Of a stretch of 64,000 nt of DNA, positions 33,101 through 36,518 are shown one piece after another. The notes under the pieces were generated by a model. That model was not told the DNA's origin. It ran no database searches and worked only from the letters and a program-made list of their open reading frames with translations. Source of the stretch: Dendrolimus kikuchii (Eukaryota; Arthropoda; Insecta; Lepidoptera; Lasiocampidae). The stretch spans positions 3,060,001 to 3,124,000 of the forward strand of contig CM034397.1 of assembly GCA_019925095.2 (NCBI GenBank), written 5' to 3'. The position numbers and the translations under genes were made by a program. Positions within the stretch are counted from its first letter, which is position 1. Each line of letters starts with the position of its first letter.

Positions 33101-35892
33101 TATCTCGAAATTACAGCGGTGTCCCGTCGCCTGTATGTCATACTAATCCTAACTAAAGTTTAACTTTTAAAGTTAATTACATAATTTATCACTGAACATA
33201 TTTGGTCATACCTTGTGTGAATTCTTTTGTAATCTAGGTATCTACAAGTCGTAAATATTAAAGAAATTGCTGCAATATTGATAAGATCACCTAGTCATAT
33301 ACATATTTCTTTCTAAAAGACCCTACGTAATGTGATAAGAAATAATTATGCGTTGTCGATACAAAATTTAATCCTCTATTTCATCTGCTTCAAGATTGTT
33401 TTTTGGACAAGATGTAGTAATGTCTTCCCCTAGATACAATCTATCTGCTAGCCAAATTTCATTCAAAGCTGCTTACTTGTTTAAAAAATCGTAACAGGTA
33501 ACAAACCAACACAGGTACTTTCACATTTATGTCTTGATGTGGATGGAAATGTAAATTTGTCGTTGTTCAAATTTTGGTTCAGCAGTTTTCTAAACCGGAA
33601 CTATCCTTATATCACGGTCCTTATCCGTTATATATCATATATAATATCCGTGCAGGAACGGAGAAAGAATACAATTTCCTGCGGCCGGGCGGCCTGTCGT
33701 AAGAGGCGACTAAACAACTCACAGCCAGGTGGTAGGGCATTCGGCCGACTGGATGGCTACCACCCCTGGTCTAGAGCATGCCGCCATAACAACTTTGAGT
33801 TGTGTTCCAGCATTAGTGACCACGTTCCAGACTCATTAAAGAGAGCAGCAGCGCATTTGTAGCACCTTTGTGTCCATAGGCGATGGTAACCGTTTTCCAT
33901 CCAGTGGGCCTTCTGCCTGTCTGCTGAACTCCTGCAATAAAAAAAATAAAAAAATTGTGATCCTTTATCACATTGTTATTTTGTTTAAGGTACCCATTGG
34001 AAATTCATATGGTGCATATCAAAACTGGCTTGAGTGTTGAAGAAGCATTGAAAAGACCCGACGGTTTGGCAGTGATGGGTGTAATGGGCATGGTTAGTTT
34101 ATGATCGGTCAAACTCTGTATCCTTTCATTAACATTAGTTTAAAGCGACAAGGTTTTACTTTGAATGATTTTTGTTCTTAGGTACATAGTGGTGGAAATA
34201 GTGAATATGCTTTGGACCAAATCATGCCGGTGATACCCGATCTAATGGATCGAACTGAAAAGGATATTGAAGAAAAGACTATTGATATGACGTAAGTATT
34301 GACCTAGAGATATTTTCACAGGAATTGCCAATGAAATTTTAGTTGAATAACCTCTTCATTAATAAAATTATGCCATGCTATTTCACCCAAATGAAACAAG
34401 GAGTTGAGTCAGCATTCATAAAAGATTGGGGGAAAATTTTAATCAACTAATATCAAGCGTTGATCGTCTTCAATAGAACATTTCATAAAATACAGGTCAC
34501 GTTATATTCAGTTTAGTTATCGTATTAATAGTCTATGGTACACCAGCTATAAGATCACGTTAAACGTCTCCACTCAGCTGAGATGAGGATGTTGAAGAAT
34601 GGTTTAGATATGAATGAAGAATGGATAAGATAAGAAATGAGTACATAAAGTGATTTTTGAAAGTTGTACCAGTGACTGAAAAATTGAGAGGAAGAAGATT
34701 AAGGTGGTATGGACATGTAATGAGGAGAGATGTAAATCACGTGATAAAAAGAATGTTAAACTTCAAGATGGATGGGTACAAATGTAAAGGTATACCAAAA
34801 AAGAGATGGACGGATTGTGTGAAGGATGATATGTATGATCTGTGATAAGACAGAAGATGTATGTCAGAGTACAGGAGTGTGGAAGGAAAAGACATATTGT
34901 GTCGGCCCTAAATAATTGGGATAAGGTGAAATAAAAGAGAGTTGATAGAGCGCAGAAAGCTCTTTATGAAAACCACAGAGTGCTTACATTACTATAATAA
35001 GAGAATAAGAACGCAAAACCTCAGATGGGACTAAACAGACCAATCATCTACAAAACAGTTTGAAAAGTTAATTTGCTCTTATGTTGCTGTATACATATAC
35101 CCAATGTAGAGCCCATTACCTGTACATAAATTAGAATTGATATAGACATATTTCTGTTTTTGTCTACAGGAGGCTCTTTAGTCCAGATCCTCAGTCATAT
35201 TATACGTACCACGGCTCCCTTACAACCCCGAATTGTCAGGAAGTTGTCACGTGGATTGTCATGGACAAACCACTTATGATATCTGACTCACAGGTAAGAA
35301 CACATTATTAAACAACGTCGTAGTTATTGTCTGTATCCAAGTTTTTTTGGTAAAAGTTTATGTTCTACTTCTGGAACTTAAACAATTTTATATGCGTTCC
35401 TGCTTTAATCATTACTCGTTATACCCATTCTATGACTCTGTATGTAGAACCTTCTCTTCTTCAGTGGTTTTATTGTATTTACTTATACAACATTTCTGAC
35501 ATATATACGTGTATTCATCCTTTCTTATACCAGTATCTTCGCTATCAACTTGTATTAGTATAATTTAACACGTTATCAGACTATCAGTTTGTATAACAAA
35601 AACTGTTTAAAAATGATTTATTTTCTTTTACCAGTACAAAATGTTATTGGAAGTCAACGTCGGTGCTCGTAACAACTACAGAAGTCTACAAGCAACTAAT
35701 AGAGTAGTGTACCGTTCAGTAGCTTCATGTTCTGCTATCATCATGCCAAGCCTTGCAAGCACGCTAATAAGTTTGATGGTTTGCCTATCTTCAACAATAT
35801 CAGCTGGAGTGAAAAAGGGAATCTGCATAATTACTAGTTTCAAGAAGAAGTTTCTAAGATATGACCTGCCTGATTGCTCTAAATTTCAATAG
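6157..35892 (+). CDS. Alpha-carbonic anhydrase gene A (secreted or membrane-anchored), 8 exons, complete
   Basis: Assembled by eye from GT-AG exons 6157-6196, 16847-16879, 17692-17859, 20319-20442, 33990-34092, 34182-34291, 35170-35293 and 35635-35892 (960 nt, 319 aa plus stop); the phases join without error. The enzyme hydrates CO2 to bicarbonate with a zinc ion. Residues 1-13 are a signal peptide. QSPINI is at 39-44. The proton-shuttle His is H79 (NNGHT). Zinc ligands are H109 and H111 (FHLHW) and H128 (EIHMVH). The active-site pair T211-T212 is in SLTTPNC. C33 and C215 match the disulfide of secreted and CA4-like enzymes. A hydrophobic segment at about 264-291 followed by a basic tail suggests membrane attachment. 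All catalytic positions are present, so it is predicted active. The start ATG is followed directly by hydrophobic codons and a donor site. Introns 1 and 4 are swollen by transposons. The exon structure is inferred, not backed by transcripts. Confidence 0.93.
6339..6580 (+). mobile_element. tRNA-derived SINE (SINE-1)
   Basis: Starts 'gacggcctctgtggttgag' with an A-box-like 'tggttgagcggg' and a B box GGTTCGATTCC, followed by a unique body ending in an ATTT-rich tail within an ATTT-rich target. Copies at 16942 and 20475. The tRNA part does not make it a tRNA gene, because the 3' half runs into SINE body. Confidence 0.8.
6779..7041 (+). mobile_element. RTE-A LINE 3' end
   Basis: Open frame from MTKQIYNAKVDGCRSRGRPR to AYPARELA-stop (6782-7018), then (TATG)n. 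It is an inactive fragment, lacking the RT and endonuclease domains. Confidence 0.82.
7130..7265 (+). mobile_element. LINE 3' tail (ATTTC-rich)
   Basis: 'ccagtggaactggtaaaatg' through 'aataaatatttcatttcatt', matching a common insect LINE 3' end. Related to the tail at 15023-15095. Confidence 0.45.
7446..7741 (+). mobile_element. RTE-A LINE 3' end, longer copy, broken
   Basis: Reads MLRWLGQVEKMHDERMTKQI and onward through KVDGCRSRGRPRHTF. A deletion after KNKPK creates a premature stop at 7683. Ends with a (TATG)n tail. LRW.G.V..M is the C-terminal signature of RTE-type polymerases. Confidence 0.8.
7785..8050. repeat. Interspersed repeat fragment, unclassified
   Basis: 'cccagacccctagtactact' and 'aacccggtactttttgt' recur at 18795-18860, so this is part of a dispersed element, class unknown. 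Confidence 0.45.
8263..8573 (-). mobile_element. R310 retroposon, near full length
   Basis: Minus-strand copy. The T-rich tail is at the left and 'ttcctgcacgga' at the right end. Confidence 0.8.
8585..8822 (-). mobile_element. tRNA-derived SINE (SINE-2)
   Basis: On the minus strand it starts with a tRNA-like head ('gtggtagcttaatggttagc' and B box 'ggttcgaattc') followed by 'aaaacatcgtgatgaaacc', a body motif widespread in lepidopteran SINEs. A related body piece is at 62820-62960. It is not a functional tRNA: the acceptor pairing is absent. Confidence 0.7.
8940..9081 (-). mobile_element. RTE-A LINE 3' end, truncated
   Basis: (CATA)n at left, then the reverse complement of the RTE-A terminus up to 'gcacgctcgtctgttctt'. 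Confidence 0.8.
9230..9325 (+). mobile_element. LINE 3' UTR tail (GCGATAAG family)
   Basis: 'ttgcctggaagagatcgctt' followed by 'gcaataaagtgttatctatc', the + strand version of the tail at 2885-3010. Confidence 0.6.
9330..9850. other. No feature recognised
   Basis: Includes a short GC-richer patch at 9530-9660 without known similarity. Confidence 0.45.
9855..9925 (-). mobile_element. LINE 3' tail fragment
   Basis: The reverse complement carries 'agtgttctccgatggaactt', matching the tail at 15023-15095. Confidence 0.5.
9958..10025 (-). repeat. Fragment of GC-rich repeat
   Basis: 'cgcaacgtgttgatgctg' and 'cagcaacacgtctagct' match parts of the larger copies at 37245-37770 and 58270-58720. Confidence 0.4.
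10026..10640. other. No feature recognised
   Basis: AT-rich intronic sequence with short frames only. Confidence 0.5.
10743..10880. repeat. 9-bp minisatellite (ACCAAATCG-like)
   Basis: About 15 degenerate units such as ACCAAATCG, ACCACATCG and ACCAACTCG in a row. The minus-strand frame gives a repetitive Val-Asp peptide that is a by-product of the period. Confidence 0.8.
11175..11405. repeat. 39-bp purine-rich tandem repeat, about 4-5 units
   Basis: Units begin 'agaggaatgtaataggg' and run 38-40 bases, diverged by several substitutions. The minus-strand open frame of 103 codons is an artefact of the repeat. Confidence 0.75.
11630..11885 (-). pseudogene. Gypsy-type pol remnant (RNase H end)
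   Basis: On the minus strand it reads HKIEYVRGKDNV, then ALSRIILTFDELKEMN and VMTRAQAKKSW before stops. IEY..GKDN..DALSR is the classic end of gypsy RNase H before integrase. The rest of integrase is missing. It belongs with 12277-12498, separated from it by an R310 insertion. Confidence 0.7.
11902..12212 (+). mobile_element. R310 retroposon inserted in gypsy remnant
   Basis: Near full-length copy, more diverged than most. It splits the gypsy RNase H region, so it is younger than that element. Confidence 0.75.
12277..12498 (-). pseudogene. Gypsy-type pol remnant (RNase H start)
   Basis: The minus-strand frame reads FALNQVLVCDSSGFAIGGVL, then AVAYASRSLNKAELTDVTIE. This is the N-terminal half of LTR-retrotransposon RNase H (D.SG.AIG.VL, YASR.L...E). 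It ends where the R310 copy intervenes. The preceding codons look Gag-like, with no RT between, implying an internal deletion. Confidence 0.75.
12500..14300 (-). other. Probable decayed Gag/5' part of the gypsy element
   Basis: Several short minus-strand open frames (for example 12527-12739, 13515-13724, 13987-14226) lie in the place expected for gag, but none has a motif I can name. A hydrophobic stretch SNLLLSIIAACLLATI occurs in 13987-14226. Assignment is by position only. Confidence 0.3.
14482..14520. repeat. Inverted repeat, 12-bp arms
   Basis: TGTAGATAAGTA and its reverse complement flank a 15-base AT loop. Confidence 0.6.
14671..14956 (+). mobile_element. 256-bp retroposon with 15-bp target duplication
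   Basis: The 15 bases AGGGTCTTCTTCCTC occur at 14671-14685 and again at 14942-14956. Between them lies a unit that begins 'tgacgatgccggggg' and ends 'aattaaaaaa', an A-rich tail. This is the structure expected of a retroposed copy. The family is not recognised. Confidence 0.75.
15023..15095 (+). mobile_element. LINE 3' tail fragment
   Basis: 'gtgttctccagtggaactta' followed by an A-rich, 'aatttgaattt' tail, shared with 9855-9925. Confidence 0.5.
15100..15300. other. GC-rich patch with a MITE end
   Basis: Contains two purine/pyrimidine-rich mirror stretches. At 15272-15290, 'atcggcaaactttctgcg' is an end related to the MITE at 36519-36693. Confidence 0.35.
15301..15768. other. No feature recognised
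   Basis: AT-rich intronic sequence. Confidence 0.5.
15769..15873 (-). mobile_element. R310 fragment, inverted
   Basis: The tail-end third of the family on the minus strand, directly beside a + strand copy. Confidence 0.75.
15889..16196 (+). mobile_element. R310 retroposon, near full length
   Basis: Complete copy flanked on both sides by inverted fragments of the same family (15769-15873 and 16199-16338). Confidence 0.8.
16199..16338 (-). mobile_element. R310 fragment, inverted, internally deleted
   Basis: Minus-strand piece ending 'ttcctgcacaga' with the middle missing. Confidence 0.7.
16339..16846. other. No feature recognised
   Basis: Intron sequence before exon 2 of gene A; nothing identified. 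Confidence 0.5.
16847..16879 (+). CDS. Carbonic anhydrase A exon 2
   Basis: A 33-base micro-exon between a 'ttgttacag' acceptor and a 'gtaagt' donor. It encodes GLTYQAEWSYK, the mature N-terminus with the WSY motif typical of the family start. Phase 1 in and phase 1 out, exactly fitting exons 1 and 3. Confidence 0.8.
16942..17101 (+). mobile_element. SINE-1 copy, 3' truncated
   Basis: 'gacggcgtctgtggttgag' head with a mutated B box region ('ggattcgattcc'). Confidence 0.7.
17104..17190 (-). mobile_element. SINE-1 tail fragment, inverted
   Basis: Reverse complement of the SINE-1 body ('cagcagacaaacac' to 'ctgggaccgatacc'), abutting the + strand copy tail to tail. Confidence 0.65.
17245..17345 (-). 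mobile_element. Fragment of GGCCGAAACGTCGG repeat
   Basis: The reverse complement carries GTGATCACGGCTACT and GTGGCCGAAACGTCGG. Larger copies are at 19703-19872 and 21119-21306. Confidence 0.6.
17346..17691. other. No feature recognised
   Basis: Intron sequence before exon 3. Confidence 0.45.
17692..17859 (+). CDS. Carbonic anhydrase A exon 3
   Basis: Between a 'gcattttag' acceptor and a 'gtgagt' donor. It encodes the WPGVC and GELQSPINI motifs and ends in SNNGHT, which carries the proton-shuttle histidine. C33 here probably pairs with C215 in exon 7. The intron position after NNGHT is conserved in gene B. Confidence 0.93.
18000..18242 (+). pseudogene. LINE polymerase C-terminus (RTE-type, second family)
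   Basis: Reads WQWAGHICRRTDGRCSRRVL, then GRPPARWPDDLCKVAGRRWL and EDRDEWRRLGEAYVQQWTAN-stop. This C-terminal block is very common in lepidopteran LINEs. The catalytic domains are absent. Confidence 0.75.
18290..18420. other. Possible Jockey-type fragment
   Basis: 'ccacgttccttctgcg' echoes 2588-2600; too short for a firm call. Confidence 0.3.
18440..18860 (+). repeat. GC-rich interspersed repeat, unclassified
   Basis: Open in one frame over 85 codons, with the right part shared with 7785-7860. Probably part of a retroelement; no motif named. Confidence 0.4.
18861..19005 (+). pseudogene. Jockey-type LINE C-terminal remnant
   Basis: Codons like AVFSERYNPCVFKSRVNRYFL then a gapped end, the same block as 2640-2770. 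Confidence 0.6.
19006..19700. other. Mostly unrecognised; LINE tail near 19295-19365
   Basis: 'atgaatatgaaatttattgc' at 19302 onward looks like the inverted end of a LINE 3' UTR. The rest is unassigned AT-rich sequence. Confidence 0.35.
19703..19872. mobile_element. Fold-back repeat with GGCCGAAACGTCGG core
   Basis: Inverted ends 'aataaaactacgttttaa' (19738-19755) and 'ttaaaacgtagttttatt' flank a core with GTGATCACGGCCACTGAAAA. The left part 'ttttcttaagttttcgc' is shared with 21123-21145. Confidence 0.6.
19873..20318. other. No feature recognised
   Basis: AT-rich intron 3 sequence with a short TA-repeat near 19970-19995. Confidence 0.5.
20319..20442 (+). CDS. Carbonic anhydrase A exon 4 (zinc site)
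   Basis: Between 'tatcacag' and 'gtaagt'. It encodes SGGPLRGNY and the FHLHWLSEH zinc-binding motif (first two ligands). It ends two bases into a lysine codon completed by exon 5. An open frame runs on upstream through the acceptor but has no family similarity there. Confidence 0.93.
20475..20660 (+). mobile_element. SINE-1 copy with deleted B box
   Basis: Head 'cttctgtggttgagcgagc' joined to the body at 'ttctgggatcggcccc'; the B-box region is missing. Confidence 0.75.
20664..20992. mobile_element. Lepidopteran interspersed repeat (possibly Helitron-derived)
   Basis: 'attttcagccaaatcggt', 'gttcttgagttataaat' and 'actttcttttatatatatag' form a sequence I know as highly repeated in Lepidoptera. 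Coding capacity absent. The Helitron assignment is a guess. Confidence 0.5.
21119..21306. mobile_element. Fold-back repeat with GGCCGAAAC core
   Basis: Nearly a whole-length palindrome: 'ctgcgttttaatagtttta' at left against 'taaaacagttaaaacgtag' at right, with 'gtttcggccacttttcag' and 'agccgtgatcacgg' in the middle. Confidence 0.6.
21526..21760. repeat. Direct duplication, copy 1
   Basis: 'ttctatagactaatgtttaa' to 'ttgttgaaacaatc' recurs at 21986-22180, an offset of about 460 bases. The inner part 'agcccatcaagtggaaagtg' resembles an R310-type end. Confidence 0.65.
21986..22230. repeat. Direct duplication, copy 2
   Basis: Second copy of the 21526 unit, roughly 90 percent alike by eye. It lies at the left of the R4-type LINE. 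Confidence 0.65.
22260..26940 (+). mobile_element. R4-type non-LTR retrotransposon, apparently complete coding region
   Basis: A single-ORF LINE with a restriction-like endonuclease C-terminal to the RT. The GC-rich 22260-23200 stretch is taken as its 5' UTR, but the exact start is not visible. The 3' UTR is short ('accatcggtagtttggacc' then an A/T-rich run to about 26940), where it meets an oppositely oriented LINE. A truncated relative sits at 31698-32126 on the other strand with the same 3' UTR words, confirming the 3' end. No rDNA flanks, so no sign of a 28S target. Confidence 0.75.
23295..26852 (+). CDS. R4/Dong-type retrotransposon polyprotein, RT + RLE
   Basis: About 1185 codons without a stop. 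Counted from the GTG at 23295: acidic and proline-rich start (1-70); conserved RMRWTQELNECVMRAYYEA DNA-binding-like block (74-135); RT with SPGPDG (457), NYRPI (514), WIDYKKAYD (D587), QGDSLSPLW (651) and catalytic YMDD (692-695); zinc knuckle C993-C996-H1005-C1010; restriction-like endonuclease with KPDIVIID (1078-1085), VDI (1094-1096) and KY (1114-1115). This order marks the R2/R4 LINE group; the knuckle and endonuclease spelling fit R4/Dong best. All catalytic residues seem present. The frame is open from about 23208 but has no ATG until 23517 (codon 75). An ATG at 23273 lies in another frame that stops at 23341. So a non-AUG start or an indel must be considered. Confidence 0.85.
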   Translation: MSASPGSTSQSSASYEEIVTSTTTGTSSEDEEEPAPPAPPLRPVRGRGRPPSARLGPAGRIPRPALATGGVVRRMRWTQELNECVMRAYYEATEGETNLTSYRGRLLSLFQTLQPASTVTAQRLSDQVRAIQRLHLLDESTLDRLRNAVRINREATDTPQPTSPAPPADSQRPVNFTMDDVSDGLAVGDVSIQINEQLRRTLEHSIQEFRDQPILNRPRVPKLPMHRNNLLLMGTLDCLLAPYFRSSTDLADTHSILYCGAVAVCRMAGVKFPNTQPTRPASGKPAWQIRIERRIDRARVLIAKLICFRAGNCRPRVMRFVAQAFAGTNISPSEHMARATERIDFWKQKVYAWANRIRRYKERADRYFLNRTFQSEEKRVYRGWEKSSDSVADRQIPNTDAMASFWRSIWSVPVSHTEGDWIEVIKQSCEQVPDMEPITIEPLDVGNAIRSAHNWKSPGPDGLHNFWIKWFKSSHGCLANQFQEAVDRGSLPTFMTTGVTHLLFKSGCTTEPKNYRPITCLPTIYKLLTSILEKKLSNYFYNNNILAITQNGCKAGSRGTKELLLIDTTVSQQARRNRRNLSVAWIDYKKAYDSVPHTWLMRVLELYKVDATLRTFLQACMRQWVTYLRVPGGGGVPLPEGEINIERGIFQGDSLSPLWFCLALNPLSTLLESSKLGYRFRRGGEIVSHLLYMDDLKLFASNEPDLIELLKTTEHFSKSINMEFGIEKCAVMHVRRGKVVNSPNLQLSENMSLKSLSETETYKYLGMSESLGIADADVKQTVKDRFFCRLRKVLTSLLSGGNKVRAFNSWVMPVLAYSFGILRWTQTELDALDRRVRCLLTKHRMHHPRSSVMRLYISRRCGGRGFLNAKDLHNREVNNLRAYFLKMNVGLHKDVVAVDKGLTTLALAKENWCNLAVLSTSDRINVWKSKELHGRFYRALTGPDVDLSASVNWLRFGNLFGETEGFVFAIMDEVIKTNNYRKYILKDGTSDICRACHRPGESLRHIVSGCSHLSNGEYLHRHNLVARIIHQQLALRYGLVETEVPYYQYSPEPVLENSRATLYWDRSVITDRTIVANKPDIVIIDRSARRAILVDISIPHDDNLVKKEKEKLSKYLDLAHEVTAMWRLESTSIVPIVVTVNGLIAKSLDRHLERLSLGSWVKGQIQKAALLDTARIVRRFLSLEP
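26945..29416 (-). CDS. LINE ORF2: AP endonuclease + reverse transcriptase (C-terminally short)
   Basis: An 823-codon frame. APE-type endonuclease motifs: LTQNIRSV (N54), LLTETW (E83), GIYRSP (149), IGDLNID (D183, N185) and TDHCAVI (about 246). RT: AIGWDGIPTKIL, NYRPISVLPALSKVLEKII, FGFRSGKSTANAV, GVFLDLAKAFDTV, PQGSVLGPTLF, catalytic YADD (703-706) and YLGVVLDDKLSW (791). It stops about 20 residues later, in AT-rich sequence. Jockey/CR1 relatives have 100-200 more residues after this, so the end is lost. It would cut target DNA and reverse-transcribe the element's RNA. Clade (Daphne, Crack, L2-like) not settled. Confidence 0.85.
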   Translation of the reverse strand: MLITLKFDLINNNNILNSLDSVKPGTSFVCAPELYKSLLTKQVSDNSFKILTQNIRSVNKIFPEFEVLLTRLTSPCDIYLLTETWNSKALNFPTLNNYDTHHTKNNNNQNDGIIAYVRHDLKYKVKEVFITDATCLVIEINKDIVVVGIYRSPSYRNIKPFINSLDILLNNYKHFRTIVLIGDLNIDIKSNSDNTTSNDYLNLLSSHGLLPGHELPTRANNCLDHSMIKSHKPTVTTVIEAPLTDHCAVITAINVQNNINNYDKQVKTLKLNYDAIVTDLNRRNFDSILKSDDPNWCTEQLVNHIKDSITKNSQVILPKNRTRCLKPWITPGLVRCIKNRDRMHLKCKRDPTNTILNLTYNRYKKFCNDLLKRLKQNFEREQLKTYAKNPKMKWKIIDKITNRNNKHKKAALDLLNLDRTPEESLQKVNLYFSNIAKELAEKIQTNHDTAAHDELIQSPSNSMVMLGTCEKEIESTIMNLKSDSAIGWDGIPTKILKMAKDKIIPPQTHIANKCIETGVFPSLFKISIIHPIHKSGDRDCVSNYRPISVLPALSKVLEKIINKRLLSYLEDEHLLSNNQFGFRSGKSTANAVSELVEFIATYIDNKNKCIGVFLDLAKAFDTVSIPILLNKMEKLGIRGVVLKLFEDYLTKRIQRVTIDGKFSSNTPITYGVPQGSVLGPTLFLIYINNLCDLKLDNCKIFSYADDTALIFYGQSWSETKKIAEAGLKIAAKWLNNNQLTLNKAKTQYILFTNTTRSLPTDNLQIKIHTCHNITQSLCSCYPISVTDTIKYLGVVLDDKLSWQPHLSQLAIFFYKKIDNIILL
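29643..30629 (-). CDS. LINE ORF1: coiled-coil nucleic-acid-binding protein, FP25K-like
   Basis: 328 codons from the first ATG; M20 (MSRIPRSP) is an equally good start. A basic patch KRPRKQAK (59-66) is followed by a coiled coil (about 95-165), an RRM-like strand IEIRNVP (170-176) and a C-terminal block (about 265-325, ending RRLFFLARDLAKTLNYKFCW and GRIFLRK) that resembles the baculovirus FP25K C-terminal domain. This architecture is standard in arthropod LINE ORF1 proteins, which bind the element's RNA. It lies just upstream of ORF2 on the same strand. Frame intact. Confidence 0.8.
   Translation of the reverse strand: MVKILRSFGNKYFVSNIANMSRIPRSPPQKYDTNMQHTLSDSDVAKIAPCTSIQLPVAKRPRKQAKNNSDEEFAVFKDDIKCMLEDWKNTQNSLLNKVIHEVADIKDQNNQIKQSNEEIEKSLDFLNLQYEDIKLKVQGLETERKEYLQHITFLETKIEDMERNAKLSSIEIRNVPLINKAETKTDLCNIVQNTCKALNVIVPQVAIRDVYRLNKKNTKSSTIIADFTSVILKNEVIQGIKNYNNQHPGHRLSSAAIGFTEQDTPIYVSEALTGKGRRLFFLARDLAKTLNYKFCWTSKGRIFLRKTSDSSHIEVKDENQLALIRIEN
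30901..31211. other. No feature recognised
   Basis: Includes a GC-rich patch near 30950-31000; may be LINE 5' UTR or a decayed LTR. Confidence 0.35.
31212..31330. mobile_element. LTR-retrotransposon remnant with PBS-like site
   Basis: TGGCGCCCAACGTGGGGC at 31214-31231 is the primer-binding-site sequence often seen after a 5' LTR in gypsy-type elements. The next 90 bases match, inverted, 42515-42605. A short imperfect palindrome encloses the PBS-like site. Confidence 0.45.
31331..31571. other. No feature recognised
   Basis: Short intronic stretch without repeats seen. Confidence 0.4.
31572..31697 (-). mobile_element. RTE-A LINE 3' end, truncated
   Basis: (CATA)n at left and the reverse complement of the RTE-A terminus up to ATGACAAGAG, where it joins the R4-type fragment. 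Confidence 0.8.
31698..32126 (-). pseudogene. R4-type LINE 3' fragment (endonuclease end)
   Basis: On the minus strand it reads LYWDRS, then NKPDIVIVDRSARRAIIVDV, KYIDLAHEVTAMW and DTARIVRRFLCLGL-stop, followed by a 3' UTR like that of 22260-26940. 5' truncated in the endonuclease. It is clearly a diverged sibling of the full-length element, so the family has at least two members here. Confidence 0.85.
32220..32610 (+). mobile_element. Helitron-like non-autonomous element
   Basis: Starts TCTAAACATGCCGTGTCTG and ends 'gtcgcgtgcatatcCTAG' (32607-32610). TC...CTAG ends are diagnostic for Helitrons and the 3' words match known lepidopteran copies. Fragments at 640-895, 59823-60180 and 61070-61110. 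Confidence 0.6.
32645..33032 (-). mobile_element. RTE-A LINE 3' end with 12-bp target duplication
   Basis: TATATAATTGTA flanks it at 32633-32644 and 33033-33044. The minus-strand frame is MKVRKGMLRWFGHVERMHDE to AYPARELA-stop (32664-32963). The longest copy here, yet only about 390 bases: a typical 5'-truncated LINE insertion. Confidence 0.85.
33045..33647. other. No feature recognised
   Basis: AT-rich intron 4 sequence. Confidence 0.5.
33648..33955 (+). mobile_element. R310 retroposon, near full length
   Basis: Starts 'ccgtgcaggaacgg', ends A-rich just upstream of exon 5 of gene A. Confidence 0.8.
33990..34092 (+). CDS. Carbonic anhydrase A exon 5 (third zinc histidine)
   Basis: Between 'ttgtttaag' and 'gttagt'. 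It encodes YPLEIHMVHIK, with the third zinc ligand (H128), then DGLAVMGVMGM. Length 103 bases, the same as gene B exon 5. An R310 retroposon ends about 40 bases upstream of it. Confidence 0.93.
34182..34291 (+). CDS. Carbonic anhydrase A exon 6
   Basis: Between 'tttgttcttag' and 'gtaagt'. It encodes the variable helical stretch from VHSGGNSEYALDQIMPVI to KTIDMT, placed between the second zinc motif and the LTTP loop. Phase 0 in, phase 2 out, as in gene B. Confidence 0.9.
34570..34930 (+). pseudogene. LINE polymerase C-terminus (third RTE-type family)
   Basis: Reads MKVVPVTEKLRGRRLRWYGH and VMRRD, later GIPKKRWTDCVKDDM and after a stop KKTYCVGPK-like codons. A C-terminal block well known in insect LINEs; in the intron between exons 6 and 7 of gene A. 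Confidence 0.75.
35170..35293 (+). CDS. Carbonic anhydrase A exon 7 (active-site loop)
   Basis: Between 'tgtctacag' and 'gtaaga'. It encodes YYTYHGSLTTPNCQEVVTW and KPLMISDSQ, the most conserved C-terminal signature of alpha-carbonic anhydrases. T211 is equivalent to Thr199 of human CA II. C215 is the second disulfide cysteine. Confidence 0.95.
35635..35892 (+). CDS. Carbonic anhydrase A terminal exon 8
   Basis: Follows a 'ctttttaccag' acceptor and ends with a TAG stop. It encodes NYRSLQATNRVVYRS, which closes the catalytic fold, then about 28 mostly hydrophobic residues (264-291) and a 28-residue tail with several lysines. Insect membrane-associated carbonic anhydrases often carry a C-terminal GPI signal that ends hydrophobic. 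Here the frame continues past it, so either a true transmembrane anchor or an extended GPI signal is possible. Confidence 0.88.
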   Translation, partial: YKMLLEVNVGARNNYRSLQATNRVVYRSVASCSAIIMPSLASTLISLMVCLSSTISAGVKKGICIITSFKKKFLRYDLPDCSKFQ

Positions 35893-35999
35893 GTATCTTA
35901 GAAATCTACACAGTGAAACTGCTGTAGGTATGAAATATGTGCCAAAATGGATTACAATCAACTCCTTCAAAGGTATTAAAATAGACAATTAGAGAAAGG

Positions 36000-36310
36000 A
36001 AAATGCTTGGAATATACTCCGTTGGCTCAGGGATCCAAAGTGAGTCTTGGCCACCACAACGAGAACATGCCATTTTTCCCTGACCTACGCAATTTCTTAC
36101 CAAATATCGGTTCGAAGCTCCGACAGGTCAGCCTCCACTCTGTCTTTCCAGCGATATTTGATACGGTCGAAAGGACGCCGACCTACATTTGCTTTCCTCA
36201 CCCTGCGATCCTCTCCCATCTGTTCTATGTGACCGAGCCAGCGGAGGTGGTGATCTTATTTCTCCTATTATGTTGTGCTCGGCCGCGAGTTGCTCAATTT
36301 GAAGGTTGGT
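36000..36310 (-). pseudogene. LINE polymerase C-terminus (RTE-type), decayed
   Basis: Minus-strand codons, across frame breaks, give RWLGHIEQMGEDRRVRKANV, GRRPFDRIKYRWKDRVEADL and ELR. The LGH..RMGEDR...GRRP...W.D.VEADL pattern is the RTE end. It lies just past gene A's stop. Confidence 0.7.
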
Positions 36311-36518
36311 TCAGATCCTCCAGCTACCATCCTCTTTCTAATTTAAAGCTTCCATTACAAATTATATTTAAGAATAGGGAAAGTAAGATCTAGTAACAAG
36401 AAACGAGGGACAACGAAAATAGTAGTTCCTACACCAATAATGCGTTAGTCAGCATAATCATCATCCTTTTATACAATAGTATATTAGTGAATAGGAGTGT
36501 TATGCTATTCAATATAAG

